Source: Streptomyces iconiensis (GTDB taxonomy: Bacteria > Actinomycetota > Actinomycetes > Streptomycetales > Streptomycetaceae). From it: 64,000 nt of DNA. How positions within the stretch are numbered: the stretch's first letter is position 1; each line of letters opens with the position of its first letter. The position numbers and the translations under genes are program-made. Positions 1-8,966 of this stretch are shown piece after piece. The stretch is from the NCBI RefSeq assembly GCF_028657195.3, contig NZ_JANCPR020000042.1, forward strand, positions 1 through 64,000. The letters are read 5' to 3'. The notes beneath the pieces are model-generated. The model did not search any database and had not been told where the DNA came from. It saw only the letters and a list, made by a program, of their open reading frames with translations.

Positions 1-151
1 GCTGTTGGGGGGCAGCGCCCCTCAACGCCCGGCCGGCGAGGCCAACGGGGGCCAGGGGGCGAAGCCCCCATATCGAACGGGAAGGGGCTTCACATCACAG
101 GAACAACAACAGGGGGGCACGGGGCGCAGCCCCGAAGGGACGGGGAGGGAT
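1..151. repeat. GC-rich palindrome cluster, no gene seen
   Basis: Three short GC palindromes of the form GGGG(C)GCAGCCCC or GGGGGCGAAGCCCCC lie close together (roughly 7-23, 54-71 and 120-136), just downstream of the mazG stop codon. They look like the dispersed hairpin repeats found between Streptomyces genes and could help end mazG transcription. I see no coding signal in this stretch. Confidence 0.5.
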
Positions 152-1201
152 TCATCCCTCCTGGGCCCGGATCGCGTCGCGATACACCCGCGCGGCCCCC
201 CGCAAAGCCACCTCCGGATCCACCCCACCGGCCTCAGCCCACACAGCAATCCGCAACAACGCGTACCCAACCCCCGCCGCATCAGGCGAAGGCACATCAA
301 TGGCAGCGGGCGCGTCAGGCGCATCAACCGCGGCAGGCGCGTCAGGCGCACCCAGCGCATCGGGCAGGGCGATATCAAGCCCAGCCCCCCGAGCGCGCCC
401 CCCAAGCTTCGCAGCGAGAGCCAACGCCGGCTGCCCCAACGGCACCCCCTCCGTCACCGACGTACGCGCATGCTTCTCAACGGCCTTACGCTCCGCCCAA
501 TGCGCCTCGACATCCGCCGCGTCCGAGGCGACCTCGTCGCCGAACACATGCGGATGGCGATGCACAAGCTTGGCGACGAGCCCGCCCGCGACATCGTCGA
601 CGGCGAACGGTTCGTCGGGGTCGTCCTCCGCGATCCGGGCGTGGAAGACGACCTGAAGCAGCACGTCACCCAGTTCCTCGGCGAGCGCGGCCCGGTCCCC
701 TTCCTCCACCGCCTCGACGAGTTCGTAGATCTCCTCGACGCCGTACTTGAGCAGATCCTCGTGGGTGCGCTCGGCGCTCCAGGGGCATTCGGCGCGGATA
801 CGGTCCATGACCTGCACCACGTCGAGGAGTCGCGCGCCGGGCAGGTCGTAGGAGGCGGGGAGGAGTTCGAGTTCGGGCATGGAGGTGCGGCCGGAGCCCG
901 CGAGGCGGGCGAGGCCGTCGGTGAGCGCGGGCTCGCCCTCCGCCGTGGCGAGGACCACGACGGTACGGCCCCCTTCGGCGGCGCACTCGTCGACGAGGGA
1001 GGGCGCGTCGGCCGCCGCCCCGGCCTCCACCTTGACTCCCGCGTCACGTACGTACGGGAGCTGCGGGTGCGCCGCGTCGGCGCACAGCACGCGGTCGGCG
1101 GTGCGCAGGGCCTGCCACGCGGGCCAGGACAGCAGTCCGGGCGCCACGCGGTGGCTGGTGGTGAGCAGGACGATACGGCCGGTCGCGGGGATCTCGTTCA
1201 C
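152..1201 (-). CDS. mazG: MazG nucleoside triphosphate pyrophosphohydrolase
   Basis: MazG-type all-alpha NTP pyrophosphohydrolase, a housecleaning enzyme that hydrolyses (d)NTPs to monophosphates. The diagnostic stretch lies near residues 135-210: ECPW at the head, then acidic helices with EEIYELVEAVEEGD and EELGDVLLQ that carry the Mg-binding ExxE/ExxD residues, then HRHPHVFGD. The first 110 residues are a less conserved N-terminal extension that Streptomyces members share. The start is GTG at 1201. The C-terminal third contains an Ala-Pro-Asp-rich run made of imperfect ~30-base direct repeats (about 296-365), which looks like a flexible insertion. The SurA-like gene lies 93 bases upstream on the same strand. 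Confidence 0.9.
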   Translation of the reverse strand: MNEIPATGRIVLLTTSHRVAPGLLSWPAWQALRTADRVLCADAAHPQLPYVRDAGVKVEAGAAADAPSLVDECAAEGGRTVVVLATAEGEPALTDGLARLAGSGRTSMPELELLPASYDLPGARLLDVVQVMDRIRAECPWSAERTHEDLLKYGVEEIYELVEAVEEGDRAALAEELGDVLLQVVFHARIAEDDPDEPFAVDDVAGGLVAKLVHRHPHVFGDEVASDAADVEAHWAERKAVEKHARTSVTEGVPLGQPALALAAKLGGRARGAGLDIALPDALGAPDAPAAVDAPDAPAAIDVPSPDAAGVGYALLRIAVWAEAGGVDPEVALRGAARVYRDAIRAQEG

Positions 1202-1294
1202 TCCACGAACGTAACCCGGAACGCGCCCTCACCTCGCCCCGGTTCCCCCACTACGCACGGTCACCCCGCATCCGCACACCGCCGCAGGCAAACC

Positions 1295-1957
1295 TCATGC
1301 ACGCTGCTTGCGGTCGGCCGCGTCTCCCGTGAGGTCACGCAGCCAGGGCGTCTTCGTGTGGGCGAGCGTCGACTTGGCCTCGTCCCACTTCCCGTAGCGC
1401 GGGTTGACATCGATCTTCATGGCCTTGGAGACCTCGCCCAGCTTCGCGTTGAGCTTCTGGTTGCCCTGCGGTGAGCTGGGGTTGATGCCCTCGGCCTTCG
1501 CGATCTTCTCGACCTGCAGCTGCATACGCAGGCGGCCGTCGATCTCGTCGGGCGCGATGGCCTGCTGACGCAGCAGCGAGGACTCCAACTGCTTGCGCCC
1601 GCCCGCCTGTTGCTCGATCCGGGCGCGTGCCTGCTGGACCTCGCGGCGGCTGACGCCCACGCCGGCGTCCTTCGCCGCCTGCTTGACGATGCGTTCGCGG
1701 ATCATGCCGTCGAGCGTGGCGCGGGTGAGCTGGCCGCTCTGCTTGATCATCTGCTCGCCCTGGGGCGCGGCGCGCTGCGCGTCCCGAACGGCGCCGGCTC
1801 TCGACTGGAGCTGCGCCATGCTGATCCGGTCACCCTCGATGACGGCCGCGGCTCCCGGGTGTGCGTCGTTGCCGCACGCGGTGAGCAGGGGCGCGGCGAC
1901 GACGAGCGCGGCGAGTGAGGAGAGAGTGAGCGCGGACCTGCGGTACTGGCGTTCCAT
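1295..1957 (-). CDS. SurA N-terminal domain lipoprotein
   Basis: A 220-residue exported lipoprotein: basic N-terminus, hydrophobic segment and a lipobox ending LLTAC (Cys about residue 26). The mature part matches the SurA N-terminal chaperone fold (FKBP/parvulin-associated helices), with GDRISMAQLQ followed by amphipathic helices rich in Gln, Arg and Lys. No parvulin PPIase domain follows, so it probably acts as a membrane-anchored holdase rather than an isomerase. ATG at 1957 is chosen because it begins the signal peptide; 33 further in-frame codons upstream encode no plausible signal. It is probably co-transcribed with mazG, as in other Streptomyces. Confidence 0.82.
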   Translation of the reverse strand: MERQYRRSALTLSSLAALVVAAPLLTACGNDAHPGAAAVIEGDRISMAQLQSRAGAVRDAQRAAPQGEQMIKQSGQLTRATLDGMIRERIVKQAAKDAGVGVSRREVQQARARIEQQAGGRKQLESSLLRQQAIAPDEIDGRLRMQLQVEKIAKAEGINPSSPQGNQKLNAKLGEVSKAMKIDVNPRYGKWDEAKSTLAHTKTPWLRDLTGDAADRKQRA

Positions 1958-2265
1958 GCGGCCTCCCGGGCGGCGGCGGAGGGTCGTGCTGGTACGGCAT
2001 GACCCACATGACCTGGCGGTGATCGATGGTAAGGAGTCGAAGGGCACCGTGACCACCGCTTCGACACCAAATCGACCAACGATTCGGGGTCAGTTGTGTC
2101 GCGGCTACGCCGTCCGCGGCAGCCGACCCGGGCCGCGCGCGCTGCCGCGTCGGCCGCACCGAGCACTGGGGCGCGGTACGCGCGGGACGCGCAGGCGGCC
2201 CGGCGCGGCGCAGGACGCGACGCCTCCGTACTGGCCGCTTCCGTCCACGCGGGCGCCGGCGGCCG
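1958..2265. other. Intergenic, 308 bases, promoter side of the SurA-like gene
   Basis: The promoter of the SurA-like gene must lie here because the upstream HNH gene ends at 2266 on the same strand. I see no convincing additional gene; reading frames on both strands lack the third-position GC pattern of the neighbours. Confidence 0.4.
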
Positions 2266-3108
2266 TCAGCCGCCGCACTGGGCGAGCATCGTCCGCTTGT
2301 CGGGAGCGGTGACCGCGAGGGCGTACTTCTGGGCGACCTGCGCGAAGCGGACCGCGTACGCGCAGCGCACCGGCTTGGACGGCGGCAGCCAGGAGGCGGG
2401 GCCGGAGTCGCTCTTGGAGGCGTTCGCCGGCCCGTCGACGGGGAGAAGGTTGAGGGGATCGTTGGCGACCCGCTTGCGCTTGTCCTCGCTCCAACGTGAC
2501 GCGCCCATCTGCCAGTTGTACGACAGCGGGATGACGTGGTCGATCTGCACCGCGATGGCGTGCCGCTTGTTCCAGGTGAGGCGCTTGCCGGTGTACGGGT
2601 CGTCCAGCGTCATGGACTGCACGACGCAGTCCGACCCGTCGCGGTGGCGGAGCTTGGCGCCGTCCCTGGCGAGCAGGTCGTTACGGGTGTCGCAGCCGTT
2701 GCCGGCCAGGGGCACGCCGTGCGCCGTGTCCATCCACGCGTAGCCGAACTTCTCCCGCTCGTAACCCGTCCTGGGCCCGCGGCCCTTGGTCACCAGCTTC
2801 CCGATCAGCGCGCGGGCCCTCGCCTTCTCGGCTTCCGAACCGATGGGCGCCAGGCCCGGCTTGGTGCCGTCCGGGTTCTCCAGCGGCGACACGGCACGCC
2901 CGCCCCGTACCGCCCCTCCCGTACCGCCGCTGCTGCCGGAGCCAGCTGCCCTGTCGTCCTTCTCGCCGGGGAGTCCGTCACACCCGCCCAGCAGGACGAC
3001 GGCGGCGGCGACCCCCGCGGCAACGGGCAGGCCGGTCCTCCGTATGCGGGTACGGGTACTGCGGGGGCTACGGGTGGTGCGGGTGCTGCGGGGCAAGGCG
3101 GGATCCAC
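2266..3108 (-). CDS. Secreted HNH endonuclease-family protein (GmrSD C-terminal / DUF1524-like)
   Basis: A 280-residue protein with an Arg-rich N-terminus, a hydrophobic segment ending LLGGC (lipobox-like, Cys about residue 43), a Gly/Ser linker, then a C-terminal HNH nuclease domain. The domain shows DHVIPLS (first His of the HNH), NDPLNLLPVDGPANASKSD (Asn/Asp part) and a Cys pair typical of exported actinobacterial members. Known family members resemble the nuclease half of GmrD; whether this one cuts DNA outside the cell is unknown. GTG at 3108 gives the complete signal peptide. It is divergent from the reductase gene at 3345. Confidence 0.82.
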   Translation of the reverse strand: MDPALPRSTRTTRSPRSTRTRIRRTGLPVAAGVAAAVVLLGGCDGLPGEKDDRAAGSGSSGGTGGAVRGGRAVSPLENPDGTKPGLAPIGSEAEKARARALIGKLVTKGRGPRTGYEREKFGYAWMDTAHGVPLAGNGCDTRNDLLARDGAKLRHRDGSDCVVQSMTLDDPYTGKRLTWNKRHAIAVQIDHVIPLSYNWQMGASRWSEDKRKRVANDPLNLLPVDGPANASKSDSGPASWLPPSKPVRCAYAVRFAQVAQKYALAVTAPDKRTMLAQCGG

Positions 3109-3212
3109 TCCGGGAGTTCACGTTCACGGACGAAACGGGACAGCCCATCACCGCCCCGCACGATCTTAGAACGTCCGTTCACCCCCAACCCGCCACAGGG
3201 ACTCGGAACTCA

Positions 3213-3228
3213 TGACAAGTCTTTGTCA
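3213..3228. promoter_or_regulatory. Perfect dyad TGACAA-N4-TTGTCA in a divergent promoter region
   Basis: A 16-base perfect inverted repeat between the divergent HNH gene and FMN reductase gene. A TTGACA hexamer on the minus strand overlaps it. It could be an operator shared by both genes; the binding protein is unknown. Confidence 0.35.
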
Positions 3229-3344
3229 ACTTCCTCGGTGAACTCCGGCGGCAGGCCGACGGTGGAAGAGCGCGCACGCCCGTGCCCTTCGCCCCTGTCC
3301 TCGTCCACCAGTGCCCTTGCCCACCAGACACCTTGGAGTCCTCC

Positions 3345-3944
3345 ATGTCCGACAGCCCTCTCAAGCTGGCGATCATCACCGGAAGCGTCCGTGACGGACG
3401 GTTCGGGCCGACGGTGGCGCGGTGGTTCACCGGCCAGGCGGCGAAGCACGACGGGGTGAAGGTGACCCCCATCGACCTGCTGGATCACCCCCTGCCGCTG
3501 GTCATGCCCGATGTCTCGGCCGGTGCGCAGGCACAGGGTGCCACGCGGGTCGTGGCCGAGCGGCTCGGTCAACTGCTCGGGGAGGCCGACGCGTTCGTGG
3601 TCGTGACACCGGAGTACAACCACTCGGTGCCCGCCTCCCTGAAGAACGTGCTCGACTGGTACATCGACGAGTGGAAGGCCAAGCCGGTCGGTCTCGTCTC
3701 ATACGGGGGGCTCGCGGGCGGACTCCGTGCGGTCGAGCATCTGCGGCAGATCTTCGCCGAGCTGAACAGCGTCACCCTGCGCGACACGGTCAGCTTCCAC
3801 CACGCCTGGACGGACTTCGGGGCGGACGGCGAGGAGGTCTGCCCGGCGGGCAGCGACACGGCGGCCAAGGCCATGCTGGACCAACTGGTCTGGTGGGGCC
3901 ACGCCTTGCGCGACGCCCGCGAGAAGCGGCCCTTCGCCGGCTGA
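3345..3944 (+). CDS. NADPH-dependent FMN reductase-family oxidoreductase
   Basis: A 199-residue flavodoxin-fold reductase. It has the phosphate-binding loop GSVRDGRFGP near residue 12 and the family signature PEYNHSVPASLKNVLDW near residues 88-104, followed by a Gly-rich GGLAGG segment. Members reduce FMN, quinones or azo compounds with NAD(P)H in the cytosol; the substrate here cannot be told. ATG at 3345 matches the usual N-terminus; the longer frame from 3282 has a non-homologous Pro-rich extension. The gene is monocistronic, between a divergent HNH gene and a convergent kinase gene. Confidence 0.88.
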   Translation: MSDSPLKLAIITGSVRDGRFGPTVARWFTGQAAKHDGVKVTPIDLLDHPLPLVMPDVSAGAQAQGATRVVAERLGQLLGEADAFVVVTPEYNHSVPASLKNVLDWYIDEWKAKPVGLVSYGGLAGGLRAVEHLRQIFAELNSVTLRDTVSFHHAWTDFGADGEEVCPAGSDTAAKAMLDQLVWWGHALRDAREKRPFAG

Positions 3945-3997
3945 CCGCCGTCCCGTACGCCGCCCCACCGCTGCCTGGCCCGTCAGCGCCCCGGCGG

Positions 3998-5266
3998 TCA
4001 GCCCGCCGCGAGGCGCTGACGGCACAGGGACTCGTCCTGGAGCAGCTGCGCGACCGTGGGGTCGTGGAGGCCGCGCTCGGGGGTCAGGTCGCGGATGAGG
4101 CGCGCGAGTTCGGGCAGCGCCTGACCGTACTGGCCGATGTCGACGAGGGTCGCGGCGTACTGCTTGCGCAGGGTGCGCACGACCGGGGAGTGCTCGCCGT
4201 GCTCGGCGACGGCCAGGGGAAGGGCGTGGCCGAGGAGGACGGCGACCTCGGTGTAGCGGCCCGTGGCGAGGAGGCGGCGGATCTGTTCCAGTACCGCGTT
4301 GAGGTCCCCCGCGGCCGTGGCGCCGCCGCGCCGGGGCGGCGGCCAGGGGGACATGGGGCGCAGGAACGGCCTGGTCGGGTCCAGCGGGGCGCCGGGCTCG
4401 CGTGCGCCCGGTACGGGCAGCAGCGGGGCGAGAGCGGCGTGCACCTCGTGCGCGTCGGCGGGACGGTGCGCTGGATCCCGGTCCAGCAGCCGCCGCACGA
4501 GCGCGGGCAGCGGTGCGGGCACACCGGGTGCCACGCTCTCCAGCGGCTGGGGCTGCTCGTGCAGCTTCTTGTAGAGGAGCCCGGTGGCCTCCGGTGCCTC
4601 GAACGGCGCGTGTCCGGCGAGCAGTTCGTAGAGCACGACGCCGAGCGCGTACAGGTCGGCCGCAGGGCCGACGGTCGCACCGCCCGTCGCCTGTTCGGGC
4701 GCCATGTACACGGGTGTGCCGACGAGCGCGCCCGTGCGGGTGAGCCGGGTGACGTCGGAGGCGCCGACGGAGGCGATGCCCAGGTCGAGGATCACGACGC
4801 GGCCGTCGGGCCTGACCATGACGTTGGCGGGCTTGAGGTCGCGGTGGACGACGCCGACGCCGTGCACGGCGACGAGCGCCGAGCACAGTTGAGCGGCGAC
4901 GCAGACGGCCCACTGCCAGGGGTAGGGGGCGTTCTCCGCGAGGTGGTCGCCCAGGTCGCTGCCGTCGAGGCGCTGCATGACCAGAAAGAGTTCGCCGCCG
5001 TCCTGGCCCGCGTCGTAGACGGTCACGAGACCGGGGTGGTCGAGCTGCGCCGTCACACGGCACTCGCGCGCGAAGCGGCGGCGCAGCTCCTCGGGGTCGA
5101 GGCTGTCGGCGCCGGGTGCGGACATCTGCGCTGAGTGGGTCAGCTTGACCGCCACGGGCCGACCGCCGAGGCCGGTGTCATGTGCGCCCCACACCTGGCC
5201 CATGCCGCCTTTGCCGAGCGGTTCGGAGAGTTCGTAACGGCCCGCGATGAGCCGCCCGGCCCTCAC
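3998..5266 (-). CDS. Hanks-type serine/threonine protein kinase, cytosolic
   Basis: The kinase domain spans residues 1-265: glycine loop GKGGMG, AVKLT lysine, HRDLKPANV catalytic loop, DLG in place of DFG, and APEQ at the end of the activation segment. No PASTA domain or transmembrane segment follows. After a Pro-rich stretch, the last 100 residues form TPR-like helices (LLATGRYTEVAVLLGHAL and similar), suggesting a protein-docking role. GTG at 5266 is chosen because it overlaps the upstream stop as GTGA and has GAGGGGAG just before it; an ATG 21 bases earlier is possible. It is translationally coupled to the membrane protein gene ahead of it. Confidence 0.88.
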   Translation of the reverse strand: MRAGRLIAGRYELSEPLGKGGMGQVWGAHDTGLGGRPVAVKLTHSAQMSAPGADSLDPEELRRRFARECRVTAQLDHPGLVTVYDAGQDGGELFLVMQRLDGSDLGDHLAENAPYPWQWAVCVAAQLCSALVAVHGVGVVHRDLKPANVMVRPDGRVVILDLGIASVGASDVTRLTRTGALVGTPVYMAPEQATGGATVGPAADLYALGVVLYELLAGHAPFEAPEATGLLYKKLHEQPQPLESVAPGVPAPLPALVRRLLDRDPAHRPADAHEVHAALAPLLPVPGAREPGAPLDPTRPFLRPMSPWPPPRRGGATAAGDLNAVLEQIRRLLATGRYTEVAVLLGHALPLAVAEHGEHSPVVRTLRKQYAATLVDIGQYGQALPELARLIRDLTPERGLHDPTVAQLLQDESLCRQRLAAG

Positions 5267-6168
5267 GGCTCCCCTCGCCGGTCCCACTGGTCACGTCGGC
5301 CCTGCTGGTCACCTCGGCCCCGCTCGTCACGCTCGTCCTGCGAGTTGCGGTCGTCCTGCGGATTGCGGTCGTCCTGCGGGTTGCGCCGGCGGAGCAGCTC
5401 GTCGAGGTCGTCCAGCTCGGAGGCGACCTGGCGCATACGGGGCGAGGCGGCGGGCGGCGCGGCCACCGGGGCGACGGGCGCCGCGTGGCGCGGGGAGTGC
5501 GGGGACAACGGGGGTCGCGGCGCCTGGGGGGCCTGCTGCGGATACGGGTTGAAGGGCGGCGCCGGCGGCGGTGTGGCGGAGACGGTCGGCGCGTACGGGT
5601 CCGGCGGCGGTGTCGCCATCGGTGCGGGTGCGGGCGGGGACATTGGCGCGGGCGCGTTCACGTAAGGCGCGTGTCCCTGGGGCACGTTCACGTGCGGCGG
5701 GCCCGTGTGAGTGGGGCCGGCGTGAGTGGGGCTCGCGTGCTGCGGGCCGGTGTAGGAACCGGGCGCGTACGCGTAGGGCCCCGGCGACCCCGTCGCCTGT
5801 ATCGGCGACGAGGCAGGGCGCGGGAAGCGGTCGGCGAGGACCGCGTGCACGACGGCGCCCGCCATCAGCAGGATCGCGAAGAGCCCGCCCACGAACTGCA
5901 TGGTGCCCTCGGCACCGTCCGCCGGGACCTCCGGGACCTTGACCAGCATGACGACGTAGATCACCGTCAGACCGACGCTCGCGGCGAACACCACCCAGTC
6001 CCGGGGGCGTTTGCGCAGGATCGCGAAGCGCAGGGAGGGAACCCAGCAGAGCAGGCCCAGGGACCACACGGGAAACGTCGCGAACACGATCCGCACCGCG
6101 AGCTGTCCCGCGCGGCCGGTGGAGCCGCGGGGGGACGGCGGGTACGGCGGCGCAGTCTGCCCGTACAT
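5263..6168 (-). CDS. Membrane protein with Pro/Ala-rich cytoplasmic tail, kinase partner
   Basis: A 301-residue protein of unknown function. Three hydrophobic segments are visible: about residues 20-45, 60-80 and 95-115. A long Pro/Tyr/Ala-rich tail follows, then a short helix MRQVASELDDLDELLRR and a charged end with repeated NPQDDR units. ATG at 6168 has a near-perfect Shine-Dalgarno (GGAGGGAAG) directly upstream; the longer frame to 6381 lacks one. Its stop overlaps the kinase start, so the two are translationally coupled and it is a likely substrate or membrane anchor of that kinase (inference). Confidence 0.7.
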   Translation of the reverse strand: MYGQTAPPYPPSPRGSTGRAGQLAVRIVFATFPVWSLGLLCWVPSLRFAILRKRPRDWVVFAASVGLTVIYVVMLVKVPEVPADGAEGTMQFVGGLFAILLMAGAVVHAVLADRFPRPASSPIQATGSPGPYAYAPGSYTGPQHASPTHAGPTHTGPPHVNVPQGHAPYVNAPAPMSPPAPAPMATPPPDPYAPTVSATPPPAPPFNPYPQQAPQAPRPPLSPHSPRHAAPVAPVAAPPAASPRMRQVASELDDLDELLRRRNPQDDRNPQDDRNSQDERDERGRGDQQGRRDQWDRRGEP

Positions 6169-6461
6169 CTTCCCTCCAGGCGTTTCGAGCGGATATTCCA
6201 GGAGGTGAGCGTATACAGCGGTACGGACACGGGCGTGCCGGGAGCCGTTTGGAAGCGGAATCGTTGTTATCCGGGCGGCGTTGGCCGGGACGTTGAACGC
6301 GACATAGGCGGAGGCGTTGGCCGGACGCTGGCCGCAGGGCGGTTTGCCGGGCAACGTTCTGCGGGCGTACCGCAGCGTCATCCGTTTCGCGGGCTCGGCC
6401 GTGTCCAGGCGTCATCCGTGCCCCGGCGACATCCGTACGGAGCGTCAACCGGGCAGCGTCG

Positions 6462-8861
6462 TCAGCCAGGCGGCAGGGTGCCGTCGGCGAGGCCGTCGAA
6501 CATGCCCTGTACGAACTCCTCGCCCAGTTCCCCCACGCGGCGCAGCCCGCTCTCGAACGTCGCGAGCCTGCGGAACGTCTCCCCGTAGCGCCGCTGCCGC
6601 TCCAGGGGCAGCCGGGGCAGCCGCAGGCGGCGTACGTCGATGCGGGAGGCGCTGGAGGCATAGCTGCTGGCCTGGCGGGTGTTGGCGGTGGAGCGCAGGA
6701 ACCCGGCGATGAACCAGGGGTCCAGCGCGGCCGGGTCCGGGCGCAGCAGACTGAGTGGCTTGCCGAGCGCCTCGCCGCCCTCGTCCGGCGCGACGACGTA
6801 GGCGGCGCCTCTGCCCTGTACGGGAATGACGACGTCGCCCGGCGCCGTGGTGACGGTCTCGGCGCCTGCGGTGTGCACCTCCAGGGCGCCGCCGCGCGCC
6901 AGTTCGCCGACGGTGGCCTCCGGCCAGTGCGTCTCGGCGCCGCTCCGCGCTTCCCCGCCACCCTCGCCGCTCCCGGACCCGCCGCCCCCGGCCTGCCCGG
7001 CTTCCCCGGTCCCCTGCTCCTCAGCCGCCGTGGCGCGGGCGAGGTCGAGGGTGCGGCGCAGGGTGCCCTCCAGCTCGGCGCGCACGGTGGCGAGCGCTGC
7101 GGCGTCACCCCTGCCCCCGCCCGGCAGCAGGTGGCGCGCGGGGGTGAGGTCCACCTCGTCGTCCAGCAGGTCAATGGCGGCGAGGGTGCCGCACACGCCG
7201 GGCTCAGCGGGGACGTCGCCACCCGCGTCGTAGGCACGCCAGGCCGCCAGCACGGCCTGCCCCAACTCCCGCCACGGCAGCGGTTCGCGGGCCCCGGCCT
7301 GCCACTTGTCGCCGGTGTCCATCACCAGCAGCCGGGGCTCGGAGGGCGCCGACCCGTCGGGCTTGCGCAGCACCCACAGGTGCAGCGGCAGGCTGTGCGG
7401 CGCGGCGGCGCCTGGCGGCAGCGCGACGACGGCACGCAGCACGCCCTTGCGCAACAGCGCTGCCCGCACCCTGCGCCCCGTACGGCGGGAGGCCACGGCG
7501 GGCGGCAGCAGCATGACGGCGGTGCCGCCGGGACGAAGCCGGGCCAGCGCGTGCTGCACCCAGGCGAGTTCGGACTCGGTACGCGCGGGGAGGCCGTAGG
7601 CCCAGCGGGGGTCGTAGGCCAGCTCCTCGTGACCCCAGTTGCGCTCGTTGAAGGGCGGGTGGCACAGGACGGCGTCGACGGACGGCGCCTCGGAGCCCGG
7701 TTCGGTGCGCAGCGCGTCCTCGCTCCGGATGTGAACGGCTGTACTGAGCGCACCGGACGAGGCGGCACGGGCACGTGCCGCCACCCGGAGGGTGAGCCGC
7801 AGGGCCGTGAGCCGGGCGAGCACCGGATCGCTCTCCTGACCGTGCAGCACGGCGGGCGCCTCGCGCTCACGCCGGGCGGCGGAGTCCCGTTCTGCGGCGG
7901 AGTCCGGTTCTGCGGCGGGGGTCTCGCGCCGGGCGGCGAAGTCCAGTCGTGCGGTGGAGTCCGGTTCTGCGGCCGAATCCAGTGCTGCGGCGAGCAGTTC
8001 GCCCGAGCCGCACGCGGGGTCGAGGAAGGAGTCGGCCGGGCCCGCCAGGCCGGCCATGAGCGCGGCGGTCTCGGGCGGCGTGAGCGTGTACTGGCGGGGG
8101 TTGGCGTCGAAGTACCGGCCGAGCAGGAACCCGTACGCCTCATCGGGGCCCATCTCCCGTGCGAGCTGGGCGAGTTCGGCGTCGCGCGCATCGGGGCGAG
8201 CCGTTCCGGACGCGCGTGCGGCACGGGAGGCGTTGGCGGCGGAACGGGACGTGGCCCCGGAAGCGGTGCCGGTCGCGGGGGCGGGAGCGGAGGCGGAAGC
8301 GTCGCCGGTCGAGGCGGGGGGCGAGGCGCTGGTCGAGGCGGCGGACGCGTCGCCGGACAAGTCGCCGGTCGCGTCAGCGGACGCGTCAGCGGCACCCGAT
8401 ACGGCACCACCGGCCGGCCCGTGGCCGCCGTGGCCCGCCGCACCATCGGCCTCACCCGTGTCACGCGGGCCCCCGCCCGTGCCGAGCGAACCCTCACCCG
8501 TGTCACGTGGGCCCCCGCCCGTGCCGAGCGCGCCCTCACCCCGGTCGCGCGGACCCGCACCAGTGGCAGACGTGCCTCCGCCGAGCAGTGTCTCGCCGGC
8601 GGCGAGGAGCGCCGGGGCCGCACCTTCGGGCGCTCCCTCGATGTGCCGCCAGACCCGTTCGCGGAGCGGGAGTTCGGCGAGCTTGCCCTGTGCGCTGAGC
8701 CAGTTCTCGACCTCGTCGAGTGCGAAGGAGGGGCTCGTCTCGGTGCCGCCGACGGGGCGGGGGAAGTCGGCGTACCGGCGGCGCCAGTTGCTGACCGCCG
8801 CTCTGCCGACTCCCGCCAGCCGAGCGATCGCCGCTGCCGTGACTTCCGTGCCGTCCGACAC
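6462..8861 (-). CDS. Solitary N6-adenine DNA methylase with N-terminal HTH and S-like C-terminus
   Basis: A 799-residue type I-like (HsdM family) methyltransferase. Residues 1-60 are an HTH (ATAAAIARLAGVGRAAVSNWR then a DEVENWL dimer motif). SAM-binding motif I is LDPACGSGELLA; catalytic motif IV reads CHPPFNE, with His where Asn/Asp/Ser is usual. The C-terminal ~150 residues resemble a specificity subunit tail (PRLPLERQRRY..EEFVQGMFDGL). No restriction gene is adjacent. Two low-complexity inserts are present: GPRDTGEGSLGTGG repeats near residues 103-137 and Asp-Ser-Ala repeats after motif I. Start GTG at 8861 with GGAGG upstream. It may be an orphan epigenetic regulator or part of a phage-defence system; I cannot tell which. 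Confidence 0.8.
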   Translation of the reverse strand: MSDGTEVTAAAIARLAGVGRAAVSNWRRRYADFPRPVGGTETSPSFALDEVENWLSAQGKLAELPLRERVWRHIEGAPEGAAPALLAAGETLLGGGTSATGAGPRDRGEGALGTGGGPRDTGEGSLGTGGGPRDTGEADGAAGHGGHGPAGGAVSGAADASADATGDLSGDASAASTSASPPASTGDASASAPAPATGTASGATSRSAANASRAARASGTARPDARDAELAQLAREMGPDEAYGFLLGRYFDANPRQYTLTPPETAALMAGLAGPADSFLDPACGSGELLAAALDSAAEPDSTARLDFAARRETPAAEPDSAAERDSAARREREAPAVLHGQESDPVLARLTALRLTLRVAARARAASSGALSTAVHIRSEDALRTEPGSEAPSVDAVLCHPPFNERNWGHEELAYDPRWAYGLPARTESELAWVQHALARLRPGGTAVMLLPPAVASRRTGRRVRAALLRKGVLRAVVALPPGAAAPHSLPLHLWVLRKPDGSAPSEPRLLVMDTGDKWQAGAREPLPWRELGQAVLAAWRAYDAGGDVPAEPGVCGTLAAIDLLDDEVDLTPARHLLPGGGRGDAAALATVRAELEGTLRRTLDLARATAAEEQGTGEAGQAGGGGSGSGEGGGEARSGAETHWPEATVGELARGGALEVHTAGAETVTTAPGDVVIPVQGRGAAYVVAPDEGGEALGKPLSLLRPDPAALDPWFIAGFLRSTANTRQASSYASSASRIDVRRLRLPRLPLERQRRYGETFRRLATFESGLRRVGELGEEFVQGMFDGLADGTLPPG
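8451..8576. repeat. 42-base tandem repeat inside the methylase gene, three units
   Basis: Units begin at 8451, 8493 and 8535. The first two differ at only a few positions and the third is diverged. The 42-base unit keeps the reading frame and encodes a 14-residue repeat with GPRD-GEG-LGTGG pattern in the linker between the HTH and the methylase domain. Copy number could vary between strains without breaking the gene. Confidence 0.75.
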
Positions 8862-8966
8862 CGAGGGCCTCCCGCCGTTTCCGTCGCGCGCTGCTGAGGG
8901 TCGAGCATACCCATCTCACCCTCCACCCCGTTCACAGCGTGAATCCGCATCGTTCATGCTTTCTTG

